Shown here piece after piece: positions 13,110 through 26,158 of a DNA stretch of 64,000 nt. The DNA lies in NCBI GenBank assembly GCA_035610835.1, contig CM069445.1, positions 35,726,656 through 35,790,655 on the forward strand, in the 5' to 3' direction. The notes under the pieces were generated by a model. The model was given only the letters and a program-made list of their open reading frames with translations, did no database searches and was not told the origin of the DNA. Position 1 is the first letter of the stretch, and each line of letters begins with the position of its first letter. The translations under genes and the position numbers were made by a program. The stretch comes from Ophiura sarsii. Lineage: Eukaryota > Echinodermata > Ophiuroidea > Amphilepidida > Ophiuridae.

Positions 13110-13899
13110 AAATACATGATGAAGAAATATAGGTGTAGTGGTGACGTATGAATAGGCCTAAACATACACAGATCTGGGGTCAAAAGAGAATGACAGTGGA
13201 CAAATGTGATAATTATTAAGATGATTGAATCATAAACATAATTGAACTTTTGATCTCAACACAAATTGAAGACGTGCCTCTGGAATTGTCAGATAAACCA
13301 CTTTCACTTCAGAATGGTGACCCGTTACAATGTTGGGACACGTGATCACGTGCCTCTTAACGAACGTGGTAACGTGGACATGACCCTTTAAATTGGAAAT
13401 TTCAAACAGTCATTGTCACCTTCATATGTATTACAATTTCTTCCATTTCAATCGGTGGCGTGATTTGAAACTTACGAACACCCACACCATATCTCGAGAA
13501 CCGAAAGGTTTTTGGTGACGAAATAAGAGAATAATAAGGTGCCTTCGCTTACGACACTTAAAAGGAATAGCGCATGGTGAGGAAAAGAAACCGCTGACGA
13601 CTATTTTGTACCAGCTAAACCTTAGCTCATAACTAATACATCACTTACATCATACGATAGAAAATGCGTTCAATCAAATGAAGGATGGTAGTTGATTGAG
13701 CGCGCCGTCCACATTGGGTTAAGAGATTGTTGTAGAGTCGCACACAATACCGCTTGCATGTAAACATACGTAGAACAATTACAGACTGCGCCAATGTCCA
13801 ACTTGTTTATATAGATTCAAATAGTCGCCGCGCGCTGTTCAATTTTCGTTAGAATCCTCACCATGACCGCTTCCCCTTAAAAGCGCAACAATATGCTAA
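13110..13899. other. No feature seen
   Basis: No coding signal or clear repeat found in this stretch, nor in 11761-12057. Confidence 0.4.
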
Positions 13900-13903
13900 T
13901 TAA

Positions 13904-14243
13904 GGGCAGTGTCAACCCGGCACTTGTTTCAAAAATTGAATTTCATATTTCTCTATTATTTTATACTTTTATATATGTATCCTATCATTACCGTCATAAG
14001 TTACTAATCGGAAGCGATTATTTCCCGTTCTTTTGGGTGATTTAAACTTGTTGTTTTGGTAAGTTTGAGTCAGGAAAAGGCGAATGGTTATTTGGCGAGA
14101 AATTAAGCGGAGTTCCGCGCTTTTCAAATGCTGCGACAGCTGTTCGATCATTGCGTCTCGCGCTGAATCTTCCCGTGCGTAATACTAGATGCGCCGCTTA
14201 ATAGCCGCGACGAAGACGCGAAAAACAAAAGAGCGCAAAACAA
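13904..14243. mobile_element. Family B fragment (left end)
   Basis: Begins TTAA + GGGCAGTGTCAACCC and follows copies 1 and 2 for about 340 bases, then stops matching after GCGCAAAACAAT. Confidence 0.8.
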
Positions 14244-14820
14244 TCGGCGTGTTCACTGAACTTTTCCGTGTAAGAAATTGCAATTCCGGTAAGTTCTTCT
14301 TTATATAGAAACACACAAAAATCGGATTATTGATAAACCAATTATCACCCATAAACGGTTTATTACCTTCTCCAGAGGTGGTTATTTCCGCTCAAGATTG
14401 ACACCACTGCGCTGTGGAAACACACCGGTTTATGATAAACCGTTAAGCTGAATTTGGAATCATAACGCGCCTGTCGATGCGCGCCCGTAGTGCGTCCTAC
14501 ATTTCACGCGTGCATACATTGTGCGCCTCATGGCCCGCGCAGTTATACGCTTGGTTCTACGCAGCCTTGTTATGGCAGCAGAGATGCGGTGCGTTCGACA
14601 AACACCGCAAGAATTAAACGCAAAATGTGGATTCTCTGATCCATTTCCTTTCCAAAAATGTATACTTTTATTATGCATTTGATTAATAGTTCAATAATAA
14701 CAGCACTCACAGAATTCAAAAAATCACGTAAAAACTTCCTTGTGTCCCCCTTAAAGTCAGGAGGGTCGGGAGCCGATTATTTAAACGGTTTATTGCGCTC
14801 TGTGTAAACGTGTCGGTTAA

Positions 14821-15903
14821 GGGCAGTGTCAACCCGGTACTTGTTTCAAAAATTGAATTTCACATTTCTCTATTATTTTATACTTTTATATGTATTCTAT
14901 CATTACCATCATAAGTTACTAATCGGAAGCGATTATTTCCCGTTCTTTTGGGTGATTTTAAATTGTTGTTTTGGTAAGTTTGAGTCAGGAAAAGGCGTAT
15001 GGTTATTTGGCGGGAATTTAAGCGGAGTTCCGCGCTTTTCAAATGCTGCGACAGCTGTTCGATCATTGCGTCGCGCGCTGAAACTTCCCGCGCGTAATAC
15101 TAGACGCGCCGCTTTATATCTGCGACGTAGACGCGAAAAACAAAAGAGCGCAAAACAATGTCTAAAAATGTAAACAAAGGCCTATCTTACGATCATTTAA
15201 ATTTCAGTTTTCTTCCAATTTCTTCACATTGTGACAATATAAATTGAATCTGATAGTTTATTTTGATTGTTCATAATAGTATACTCGCCTTTTAGGTCAC
15301 ACGCCCTTGTATTCCATGAACATTTAGCTTTAAATGGTGGAAAATGTCAATATTTTTACTAAATTGATGTTTTCTAGAAGTTCAAATTTGAAGGAATTTT
15401 ACGAATTTTCAGACAAGATAACTAAAAAAATATCAAACTATCAGGTAAGCTTTTATTACCATTGTGTAGAGGACTTTCAGCGCTAGGAGGCAAATTTTTA
15501 TTTTTTCGATTATGGATTTGAAACTCGAGATATGCGAAATGTATGCAAAAAACACGAGTTTTACACTTTCCCGATGTTTTTAGCAATATTTCCAAAACTA
15601 AGCCTTATTTCGGAAAAAGAAAAAAATGCCTCCTAGACAAAATTGTCTTGTTTACAAAAATGTATATTAGAACAAATTACCATTTTTTATTTTATAGTTA
15701 TGCTGTCTGAAAAATTTGGGGTAAAACAATCGCTTTTTGGTTCATTTCTCAAAATTTAGTTTATTTGGTATCACATTGATATCACCATCGGATTCCTTAT
15801 CAAATTTCCTTTCTATAAATGTACACTTTTACGTACTTTTATTCAATATTCTCAAACTTAGAAGCAAAAGTTGATCATCAAAATAATAGGGTTGACACTT
15901 CCC
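14821..15903. mobile_element. TTAA-flanked element, family B copy 2 (1083 bp)
   Basis: Nearly identical to 2619-3713 along its length, with the same ends and TTAA at 14817-14820 and 15904-15907. Having two full copies lets the ends be read off by comparison. Confidence 0.85.
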
Positions 15904-16907
15904 TTAAGCGCCGACACGGAATTAACATTCCGGGTAATTATAGTAGAGAGGCCAAATGATGAAAATGGGAATTCCGTGTCACTTATAAAAGTAGAGCTTC
16001 TTTTGGTGTTAATATTATTCAAAAGACTTTATATTTTTACAAAAATCTGGCTGACAAGGCTAAAAAGTGATGTGAGCTGAGATATTTGCGTTAAAAGTCA
16101 TGTTTTTTGTGTGTTTTTGCTAATTTTGCCCAAAAATGGCAATTTTTAAGAATTGCTGTAACTTTTGAAATAAATTGAGCAAAACTGTGGTTTTTTTTGT
16201 AAGAGTTAGGTTGTACATAGGTCTATCATAATATTTAACAAAATAATCCATTAATGCTATCTGGCTGGCCTTTTTGGGGTAAAAAGTGCCGTTTTTACTA
16301 TTTTTTATCCAAAAAGTCATTTTTACACAAATTCACAAACTTGGCATTTTTTTAAGATTTTTATTTTCTTCTTAAAACAGTGTCCATTTTGTTGACCAAA
16401 GTATTTAGATCAAAAATGTAATTTATACTTTTTTTCTGCGACTTTTAGTTTTTAACCTATGAGGCTTTTGACGAAAAACCCGTTTTTGCTGTGTTTTTTT
16501 AATTTTTGTTGCAATTTGGCACTTTCACAAGCCATTGAATATAGTGGTTGAGTGGATAATTAACAAAAATGGCCAAGATGTTTTACTTCTGGCCAAAAGT
16601 ATGAACATTGGCTTACAGGGGTGATTTGATGCACTGATTTCAAAAATCCAAAAACCAACATTTTTCGAATAATGGTTTGGCAGCCATCTTGGATTTCAAA
16701 ATGGCCGCCATTCAAATATATAGGAGATTTAGTAAAATTGATCTAAATCAACTAGTTTTGAGATTTATACTGCGAAATTTTACCAAGATGATCTCTATAA
16801 CAGGGTGCAGAGTTTTAGATGGATTGGTTGTGCCAATTGTACTTTGATTATTCCTGGTTGCCGTGGAAACAATCAAAAACAGTCATTTGGGGGCAAAAAG
16901 ACCTTAT

Positions 16908-18648
16908 GGTCATGTTTTTTATACTGGGTACAATTTGTGTTACATGTCCCTTTTTACATAAATTAGGTTCCTTTTTCAGTTTATGCATTATATCTGAAAA
17001 AGTTTACATTTAAAAATGGTAAAAGTATACATATTCTGAAAGCATATACTGTAACGGATGCAAATAGCATACAATCAAGTTGATTGTACAGGGTGGTCCG
17101 AAATTGTACAGGGTGTAACAAGCAAAATCTTCTTAAAAAAGAAGGGTTACAATAATTACTTCCACTATGTATATGAAGTGATGAGAGAAAAGTTCAGTAC
17201 AGATTTAAAGTAGTTTAATAAAATACCCATCCAGACATATGCAAATTAAATTTCATTACGAATCTGAAATTCTACATACAGGGTGTCTACAAATTTGTTT
17301 ATTTAGTTCCAGAAAAATGCTTCTATTACTATATACATACAAAGACTAGTATTTTAACAAAATTCAAGTAGATTTCAAATAAAAATGCATCAATTACATG
17401 TACATGAACATTGATTGATTTTAAAAGTCACCCTTTTCTAACATATAGGGTGTTTAAAACATTAATTTATAGGTATACATGATTATCCACAACTCATTAA
17501 ATTGAATGAATTTATATTTGCATCTGAAACATGATTTTACATTCCAATTTGATGTGGCAAATGCTTAAAGTGGTATGAGTTTCAAATAATGTTCAATAAA
17601 AAGGGGCCCTTAAACTACAGGGTGACTCAAATTTCCCAATGGCACATGTTTAGTGGCATACAATTAATTGCGTTCATTCTTCTTGTACCTTCATGATGTG
17701 CAAAGCACATTCAAATGAACAAATTAGGTTAGTTTCCATAATGTTTGAACCCAGTATTCAAATTTCAAGAGTCTGATTTAAGTTTGAAATATAATTGTTT
17801 TCGTTTTAAGTTGTATTCAACATATAGGGTGATCCAATGTTGATTGGCAAACTGCTTATGCTGGTCATTCTATACTAGGTCAGGTCAGTTACATTCCTAA
17901 GAAATTAATAATTCTCCTGAGTTTACAAGCTTGATGAAAACCAGCAGTTTTTTACTTATTTGGTAACACAGGTAAAAACAAGTAATAACACCACACTTAA
18001 ACGCATTTAACAAAATGTGCTAATTAACATCCAGACAATACAGAATACATGAGGTTAATTACATATCTTCTTTTAATTTTTAATTAAATAGTTAAATTTA
18101 TTTATTCAAAAGGGTACCTCAACCTTTCTATATTTTTAAAATGGACAGTTTGGTGCAGGCAAATGTTTGCATACATTTGCAAACTGCGACCAACTTACGT
18201 TTCTTAACATTTTTTTGAGCTTCTTATTTAATGCTAATTAATGATTCCTTAATTAACTAATTCTATTTTTAATTCAAATATACTTCAATAATGTTATGTT
18301 TTCAATATAGAATTGTACCAAGAGTGAAACCAGCGCATTTTATGTTTGCCCAATGTATATTGCACCATACTTGTTCAACTATGCACTCCTCCTCCTCCAC
18401 ATACTCCTCCTCCACATACTCCTCCACCCCTGACTAATTAGGTTTAACGAACTATTGTAATTAACAGAACCATGGTAGTTTATATTTTTCTTTTTAAAAT
18501 AAAGGCCAAATACTTTCTCATCAAAATAAGACCAAATTTAAGTATGTGTGATAAAGAATAGCCAAAATATATGCATGCAAAGTAATAATATGTAGTGCAA
18601 ATGTAACAGATCCACCTTTTTTGGGTACCCAGTATAAAAAACATGACC
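16908..18648. mobile_element. GGTCATG transposon, copy 1 (1741 bp)
   Basis: Terminal inverted repeats start GGTCATGTTTTTTATACTGG; TTAT flanks both ends (16904-16907, 18649-18652). AT-rich body with several ACAGGGTG words, no transposase frame. A reversed copy lies at 21525-23692; the two flank Rab exon 1. Confidence 0.85.
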
Positions 18649-18902
18649 TTATATAGACTTATTATTTTGTTAAAATTCAGAAAGTGGAGAAAAAGCCAAT
18701 TGTTTAAATAAAATTATACACATGTCAATAGGGCTTCTAATTTTGTTTTTTAGTTAATTTCCATGTCAATAACGGATTTAACCCCAAATAAATTGTACTA
18801 AAAAGGAAATATAATGGTCTTTGATATGAAAGTCAATTTATAAATAATTTTTGATTTTTTTTACAAAATTTTGACATGGTGATCAATAATGATCAATATA
18901 TT

Positions 18903-19273
18903 TAGATTATGGATTTAAAACTCGTGATATGCATCCATTTCTAGCGAAATGTATGCAAAAAACACGACTTTTACACTCACTTTTTCGATGTTTTTAGCAA
19001 TATTTCCAAAACTAAGCCTTGTTTTGGAAAAAGAAAAAATTGTATCCTAGACAAAATAGAACAAATTACCATTTTTTATTTATAGTCATGCTGTCTGAAA
19101 AATTTGGGGTTCGCTTTTTGGTTCATTTCTTAAAATTTAGTTTATTTGGTATCACTTATCAAATTTCCTTTCTATAAATGTATACTTTTATGTACTTTTA
19201 TGTACTTTTATTCAATATTCTCAAACTTAAAAGCAAAAGTTGATCATCAAAAAATATAGGGTTGACACTTCCC
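18903..19273. mobile_element. Family B fragment (right end)
   Basis: Matches the right third of copies 1 and 2 from GATTATGGATTT to the end GGGTTGACACTTCCC, then TTAA at 19274-19277. Short internal deletions are visible, so it is an older copy. Confidence 0.78.
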
Positions 19274-19277
19274 TTAA

Positions 19278-20894
19278 GTACCTATTTTGCATAATTTAGT
19301 CAAAATTATGATGACACGTATCCTTAAGAGACATAGGCTGTTAATTATCCCTTAAGAGACATAAACTGCTAATTATCAGATTTACCTATTGAAGGTAAAA
19401 TAGGTATGACAACTTGTAATTCATAATGATTAAGCTCGTGTATTTAAATAATAAGGCCTTGATATAGGTAGGACTGCTATGTTTGTTGTTAATGTTATCT
19501 GAATACTACAATTAAAGAGATAGGAAGCGCGGCAGTGCACGGCACTGTGAACAAGGTCCGGTACCGTTACGGATATTGTTATACGTGAACGTGATGGTCA
19601 ATCGATTTGTAGCGCGACATTTATCATTTGAGTTTGCGCGCTATTTTGAAACCATAGTGTTATTCACACGTGTATTACCGGAGTAGGCCTATTATTACCA
19701 ATAAACTGGTCACACTTTAGTATGAGATGGTTACCGACATACAGCCTGACCATGACAAATTTCTAAAATGATTATAGCCCCCCCCCCCCCCTCCCGCTAT
19801 TATACATTTATATCGCAAAATGTTTGCCATTTCAGAAGAATCCTTAAACTAAATTGAACTATAGAGGGCAGGCATCAAATGGAATTTTCAACGGGCCTAA
19901 TTCATTTGCTAATTTACGCTAATTAGACGGAGTATTTTCGCGATTTTGTTAACATGGATAGATTCAAGAAAGTGTAATAGACATTACCTGTAAGTTTCAG
20001 CGAAATTGATCATTCAAAATGATCGCACCATCTACCTTTAAAACTGAATGGTGACATTATTATTGGACATAAACAATGTATAGGCCTTGATAATCGAAGT
20101 TCATGGTTTGTGAGTCTTTTGTGCAAGTAGTCTTTTAGATTTAACATTGGGCCATCAAATATAATAACAATGCCGAGGCAGACCTGGATTCCTGCATATT
20201 GCAGGCCCGGATTGCAGGTATAAATGGGTGCTTCCTATCCCTTTATAGTAGGTATTATATAGTCCCAGATGTTATTAAACATCGGCTGTGTGACGAACAA
20301 TTCAAACGAATTTGAAACATGCTGCTATAAATATTGTGATTTATTTCATATACCAATACGGTGCACGAAGAGCATGCTGAAATGTTACATTGGTTTGGTA
20401 TCCCACATTAATCGCGCATGTCATTGTGATCATCAGTGACAAGAATCTTAGTATCAAAGCTGCTATATCAACATTAAAGTTCAACTTGTGTAACTTATCG
20501 TAATTATATAAATCACTAAATTGTTTGAGGGTCATCAAGCGTGGCTCAGGTAAACGCACTATGAATTCAAATGAATTACTCCATTTTTGTGTTATGTTGA
20601 TTGCAGGTTCAAGTTGTCGGACGACGAAGATACGTCTATAATTGTCCATGCAACATCTTAAGGATTTTATCTGCTATCTGAATGTCTGCGACTACCGTTT
20701 GAGCGTTTAGCATAAAATTAATAGCATGGCTAAACAAGCCGATTGACATGATTGAAGGGCCCACGCGTACCGCATGATATTACAGATAATCACTCAATTG
20801 AAAGAGAGTGCACGGAAAAACAATCCAGGAAATGATATCAATGTGATTTGACACATTTGTTTGGACATCATCTACATAGTGCAAAATTGAAACT
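19278..20894. other. Upstream region of the Rab gene
   Basis: No coding sequence and no full transposon recognised; a poly-C run at 19780-19791. The Rab promoter probably lies here, but I see no convincing TATA box or initiator. Confidence 0.4.
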
Positions 20895-21030
20895 ATGGGC
20901 GAAGAAATCATTGAACGCATCGACCAACCCCTCAAGGTTCTACTCGTAGGTGGCTCTAGCGTCGGAAAGACGTGTATTTTGAAGCGGTTTGTGGATGGGG
21001 AATTTCCCAACAAATGTAAAGCAACATTAG
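20895..21030 (+). CDS. Rab GTPase exon 1
   Basis: Starts at the ATG at 20895 and ends at the donor GTAAGT at 21031. It encodes residues 1-45 plus the first base of Gly46, including the P-loop and the switch I threonine. The nine residues before the GTPase core are a normal Rab N-terminal extension. The exon sits between two oppositely oriented copies of the GGTCATG transposon (16908-18648 and 21525-23692). Confidence 0.92.
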
Positions 21031-24000
21031 GTAAGTATACATAAACTCCTCACAAAAAGTATCGAAACACATGTATAACACATGATCCATTAATTAACGG
21101 TCCGAAAGGGTATGAATTAATCAAAGCCACTGATACATGTTCTGCGTATTTTGACACCTCAATTGTTAAGATACGATGTTGCGGAGCGGACTATTTGTCA
21201 TGTCAATGGTCGTAGGTCCAGTTTCAAAAGTGACAATCATCCCTGATAAACAATAGATGCAAGTTTGCATTTATTGGTTTGAATGATCAGGTTTTATGCT
21301 TAACACACGTGTACAAAATGCAACATACACTCAGAAAATGAAGATATAAATGTGTTCCTTTCACAACACAGATTTATTGTTTTCATTCAACTTCAACTTT
21401 GCCATGACTTTATCTTTGTCTTACAGTACTTTGTGTGTCCACTATTATTGTCCACAACAGCGTTTGTAAAGCATAAACCTGATCATCATGATCTTTGATT
21501 AAACAGTAATGCAAACCTGCTTATGGTCATGTTTTTTATACTGGGTACCCAAAAAAGGTGGATCTGTTACATTTGCACTACATATTATTACTTTGCATTA
21601 TATATTTTGGCTATTCTTTATCACACATACTCAAATTTGGTCTTATTTTGATGAGAAAGTATTTGGCCTTTATTTTAAAAAGAAAAATATAAACTACCAT
21701 GGTTCTGTTAATTACAATAGTTCGTTAAACCTCATTAGTCAGGGGTGGAAGAGTATGTGGAGGAGGAGTATGCGGAGGAGGAGGAGTGCATAGTTGAACA
21801 AGTATGGTGCAATATACATTGGGCAAACATAAAATGCACTTGTTTCACTCTTGGTACAATTCTATATTGAAAACATAACATTATTGAAGCATATTTGAAT
21901 TAAAAATATAATTAGTTAATTAAGGGCGCACCACACCAAATATCTTTCTCATTGAAATACGTGTAAAAGTGCCATATTTCAAGACACCTTTTCTACCCTC
22001 CGGTTACATTTATTGCATACTTGTCACCTATGACCATTTTCAGTAACATCTCAACTTTAATTTAAGCCTTGTTTCATGAGCGGTTATTAAGCTAAATTTT
22101 CCGCTACGGACCTGCACACAGCGCCCTCACTTTTTCTGGTATGCCTGTTCACTATTTAGGCAGGTGCTTACGCCCTGGGCACTATTTAGGTCGATAAATT
22201 AAAAAATATCGTATTTTATCATTGTAGGTCCAACGGATAGGTCCCACTTGTTCATTTAAATACAAACATACCATCCCCGGAGAAACAAATTGCCCGAAAA
22301 CCACACATTAACAAATCTAGTCTTCGTGCTTTTCCGGAACTACTGCAGGATTACACGAATTGCGCATTGATTTGGTGTGGTGCTCTCTTAAGGAATCATT
22401 AATTAGCATTAAGAAGCTCAAAAAATTGTTAAGAAACGTAAGTTGGTCGCAGTCTGCAAATGTATGCAAACATTTGCCTGCACCAAACTGTCCATTTTAA
22501 AAGTATAGAAAGGTTGAGGTACCCTTTTGAATAAATAAATTTAACTATTGAATTAAAAATTAAAAGAAGATATGTAATTAACCTCATGTATTCTGTATTG
22601 TCTGGATGTTAATTAGCACATTTTGTTAAATGCGTTTGTGTGGTGTTATTACTTGTTTTTAACTGTTTTTAACTGTGTTACCAAATAAGTAAAAAACTGC
22701 TGGTTTTCTCAGGAGAATTATTAAATTCTTAGGAATGCAACTGAAAAGTAAGTTGATACGATACTAGTGACTACTAGTTTGCCAATCAAAATTGGATCAC
22801 CCTATATGTTGAATACAACTTAAAACGATAACATTTTATAATTCAATCTTAAATCAGACTCTTGAAATTTGAATACTGGGTTCAAACATTATGGAAACTA
22901 ACCTAATTTGTTCATTTGAATGTGCTTTGCACATCATGAAGGTGCAAGAAGGATGAATGCAATTGATTGTATGCCACTAAACATGTGCCATTGGGAAAAT
23001 TTGAGTCACCCTGTAGTTAAAGGCCCCCTTTTTATTGAACATTATTTAAAACTCATACCATTCAAATTGGAATGTAAAATCATGTTTCTGATGCAAATTT
23101 AAATTCATTCAATTTAATGATTTGTGGATAATCACGTATACCTAAATTAATGTTTTAAACACCCTATATGTTTAAAATTAAAATCAATAAATCTTTGTGT
23201 ACATGTAATTGATGCATTTGTATTTGAAATCTACTTGAATTTTGTTAAAATACTAGTCTTTGTATGTATGTAGTAATAGAAGCATTTTTCCAGAACTAAA
23301 TAAACACATTTTTAGACACCCTGTATGTAGAATTTCAGATTCATAATGAAATTTAATTTGCATATGTCTGGATGGGTATTTTATTAAACTACTTTAAATC
23401 TGTACTGAACTTTTCTCTCATCACTTCATATGCATAGTGGAAGTAATTATTGAAACCTTTCTTTTTAGAAGATTTTGCTTGTTACACCCTGTACAATTTC
23501 GGGCTACCCTGTATAATCAACTTGGTTGTATGCTATTTGCATCCGTTACAGTATATGCTTTCAGAATATGTATACTTTTACCAACTTAAAATGTAAACTT
23601 TTTCAGATATAATGCATTAACTGAAAAAGGAACCTAATTTATGGAAAAAGGGACATGTAACACAAATTGTACCCAGTATAAAAAACATGACCTTATAAGC
23701 ATTGTAGGGACGATTGTAACTTTTGAAACTGCACCTACGTCCATTGAAATGACAATAACTCCGCTCCGCAACATCGTATCTCAACAATCGAGGTGTCAAA
23801 ATACGCAGAATGAAATTATGCACTGGATCATTGGCTTTGATTAATTCATACCCTTTCGGACCGTTAATTATTGGATCATGTACATGTAGGCCTATACGAG
23901 GGGCATTCAGTAAATAATGAAAGTGATCATGGTATGGGATGCATGAGTGATTCTATTGAGGGGATAATGTGATCAATACAAAGTATGAACCTTTGTCTTT

Positions 24001-26124
24001 CAAACAATACACTTTTGGAATGTTAGATACCTTTGGTTATGTAATGTCATTAACATAAACACAATAGGTTTCAGACACTGACTGAAATCTGTCAATTATT
24101 TGGCTGGATATGTAATATGTTGAAAATGGGTTGATCGATACATTTGCGTATATCTCGGCAATGCAAGCATAAAAACAGATAACACTTGGCACATAGTTAG
24201 AACACACACTTATCTCCGCTTGACATTATTTTTTAGACCTGAATTCCTTAACGCAAATAAGAAGGGACCATCTCAAATGCGTTTTTATTTAGCAAAATAC
24301 GCAATAATATACCTTTGAAAACAACAAAGGATAAAGAACAATGGAGGGATTATAATTTAGTAAATTTGTGTGGGATGTAAAGCAATAATAGTGGGGATTT
24401 CAGAAGGAGCTGTTCATAAAATTTCCTCAAACCATTGAAATTATGTGACGATTACTTTAACAATACATATATAGTAGCTCTAAAGATAACAGTAATAAGG
24501 GCGTACACCACTAATTCGATAATACGCGGCACTTCCGGCAAAGTTGAGTACGATAATAGTTCCTATTTGACGGAAAGAATGGTAGCAAATGAAACTAATC
24601 ATTATTGTTTTTGTGTCAAATTTGTGTTCTGCGTATTCCTAAGAATGTATATTTAATGTTTCAAAAAGAAAATACGTGATTTTAACTGAAACATAATTTT
24701 ACGGACCGATTTACACACACGTTGCATGCACGGGTAAAAGCCGACTTATAAGTAACAAAATCAGTACACTCTGACGTGCCGGCTTCTAGCTAAAAATCCA
24801 CCTGATGACCCGGGGTTGAGTTTCAGATATGTTATAAAATACCGTTTGTGTTAAAACATATCAAAATTTCAGAGAAAAATTCGCGAGCTAACTCAGGTTA
24901 GAGCGATTTGAACACGGCCTCCAAAGCATGTAAAGTCTATGGGAGCCGAATTAGTGATGTACGCCCATAAGAGAGGTTGTGGCAGCCATCTTTGATTGAT
25001 ACATTCATGTATATCTTTATTTTGACTATCACAATATTTAAACACATTGATTTAAGCATGTTTAATTATTTCTGATTAGAATTTGAAGGCACAGTAAGCT
25101 TTTATCTGGTAAATTTCTTGATTTTAGCCATATGTGGCCCTGTTCAAAATGATCTGCCGTCTGCGCATGCGCACATTTTCTGCAGGTTTCATGCGAATAA
25201 GTTCAGAAAATTAGTTAACTATCATATGGAATCTCCCAAACTGGTTAATTGCTTGGATTTTTCATAAATTGTTTGATTTTCCGCGATATTAGTGATTCGC
25301 TGACTGGGCATTTTTCAATGAAAATTGGCTATTTGAAATACTGATATTTGTATACTTTTTTTTCGATTGCCTCTCCTTACTTTTTACTCATATACTACAT
25401 ACATCAAATTACACAGGAATTTAAGTTATTGTCTTTTTATCATACTTACGTGAAAAAAAATGGGATTTACCTGCTTCTGGTGTCATGTTATGCAATCTTC
25501 TTATCACATGTTTCATACAAATAATTCAAATTTCCCGCCAAATAACTGATTAAGTAGTGTCCCAAGTGTACTTACTTTGAGACAATGCTATGACGTCATA
25601 GTTCACACTTATAAATCCAAAACTGTACTGTTTGAAAGATAAAGGTTCATACTTTGTATTGATCACATTATCCCCTCAATAGAATCACTCATGCATCCCA
25701 TACCATGATCACTTTCATTATTTACTGATTGCCCCTCGTATATAAGATTTTATAAGAACATCTAAGAATATCTTCATTCTACAGAATTTGATGACCCGGA
25801 ATAGAGGACGTGAGGAGCAATTATCAGACCCGGGGGAGGGGGGTACAAAGTTAATTTTTTGGTAGGAATGTGCACAATATTGACCCAAACATTTACCAAT
25901 TTTCGGGGTCAAATTGACCCATATGTTTACCGGAGACACATAAATTTCCTATGATATTTGACAGATTTTGCTCAAATTTCTGCGAAAAAACAGCCAAATT
26001 AAGAATTTCAGACCCATACATTTACCAAATATGACTATAAAAGGGGTCATTTATCTACCAGACAGGTTAAAATGGGATCCTATTAGGCGGCACATCCCCA
26101 TAACCTCACATCCACTAAGTACCG

Positions 26125-26158
<34 letters not shown>

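Larger units (their letters stand above)
21060..23885. mobile_element. Outer inverted-repeat element around the nest
   Basis: GATCCATTAATTAACGGTCC followed by GAAAGGGTATGAATTAATC at 21087-21130 returns reversed at about 23830-23880. The left end (CACAAAAAGTATCGAAAC) looks like a Tc1/mariner terminus. It contains the GGTCATG copy 2, which contains the TTAA element: three levels. Confidence 0.6.
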
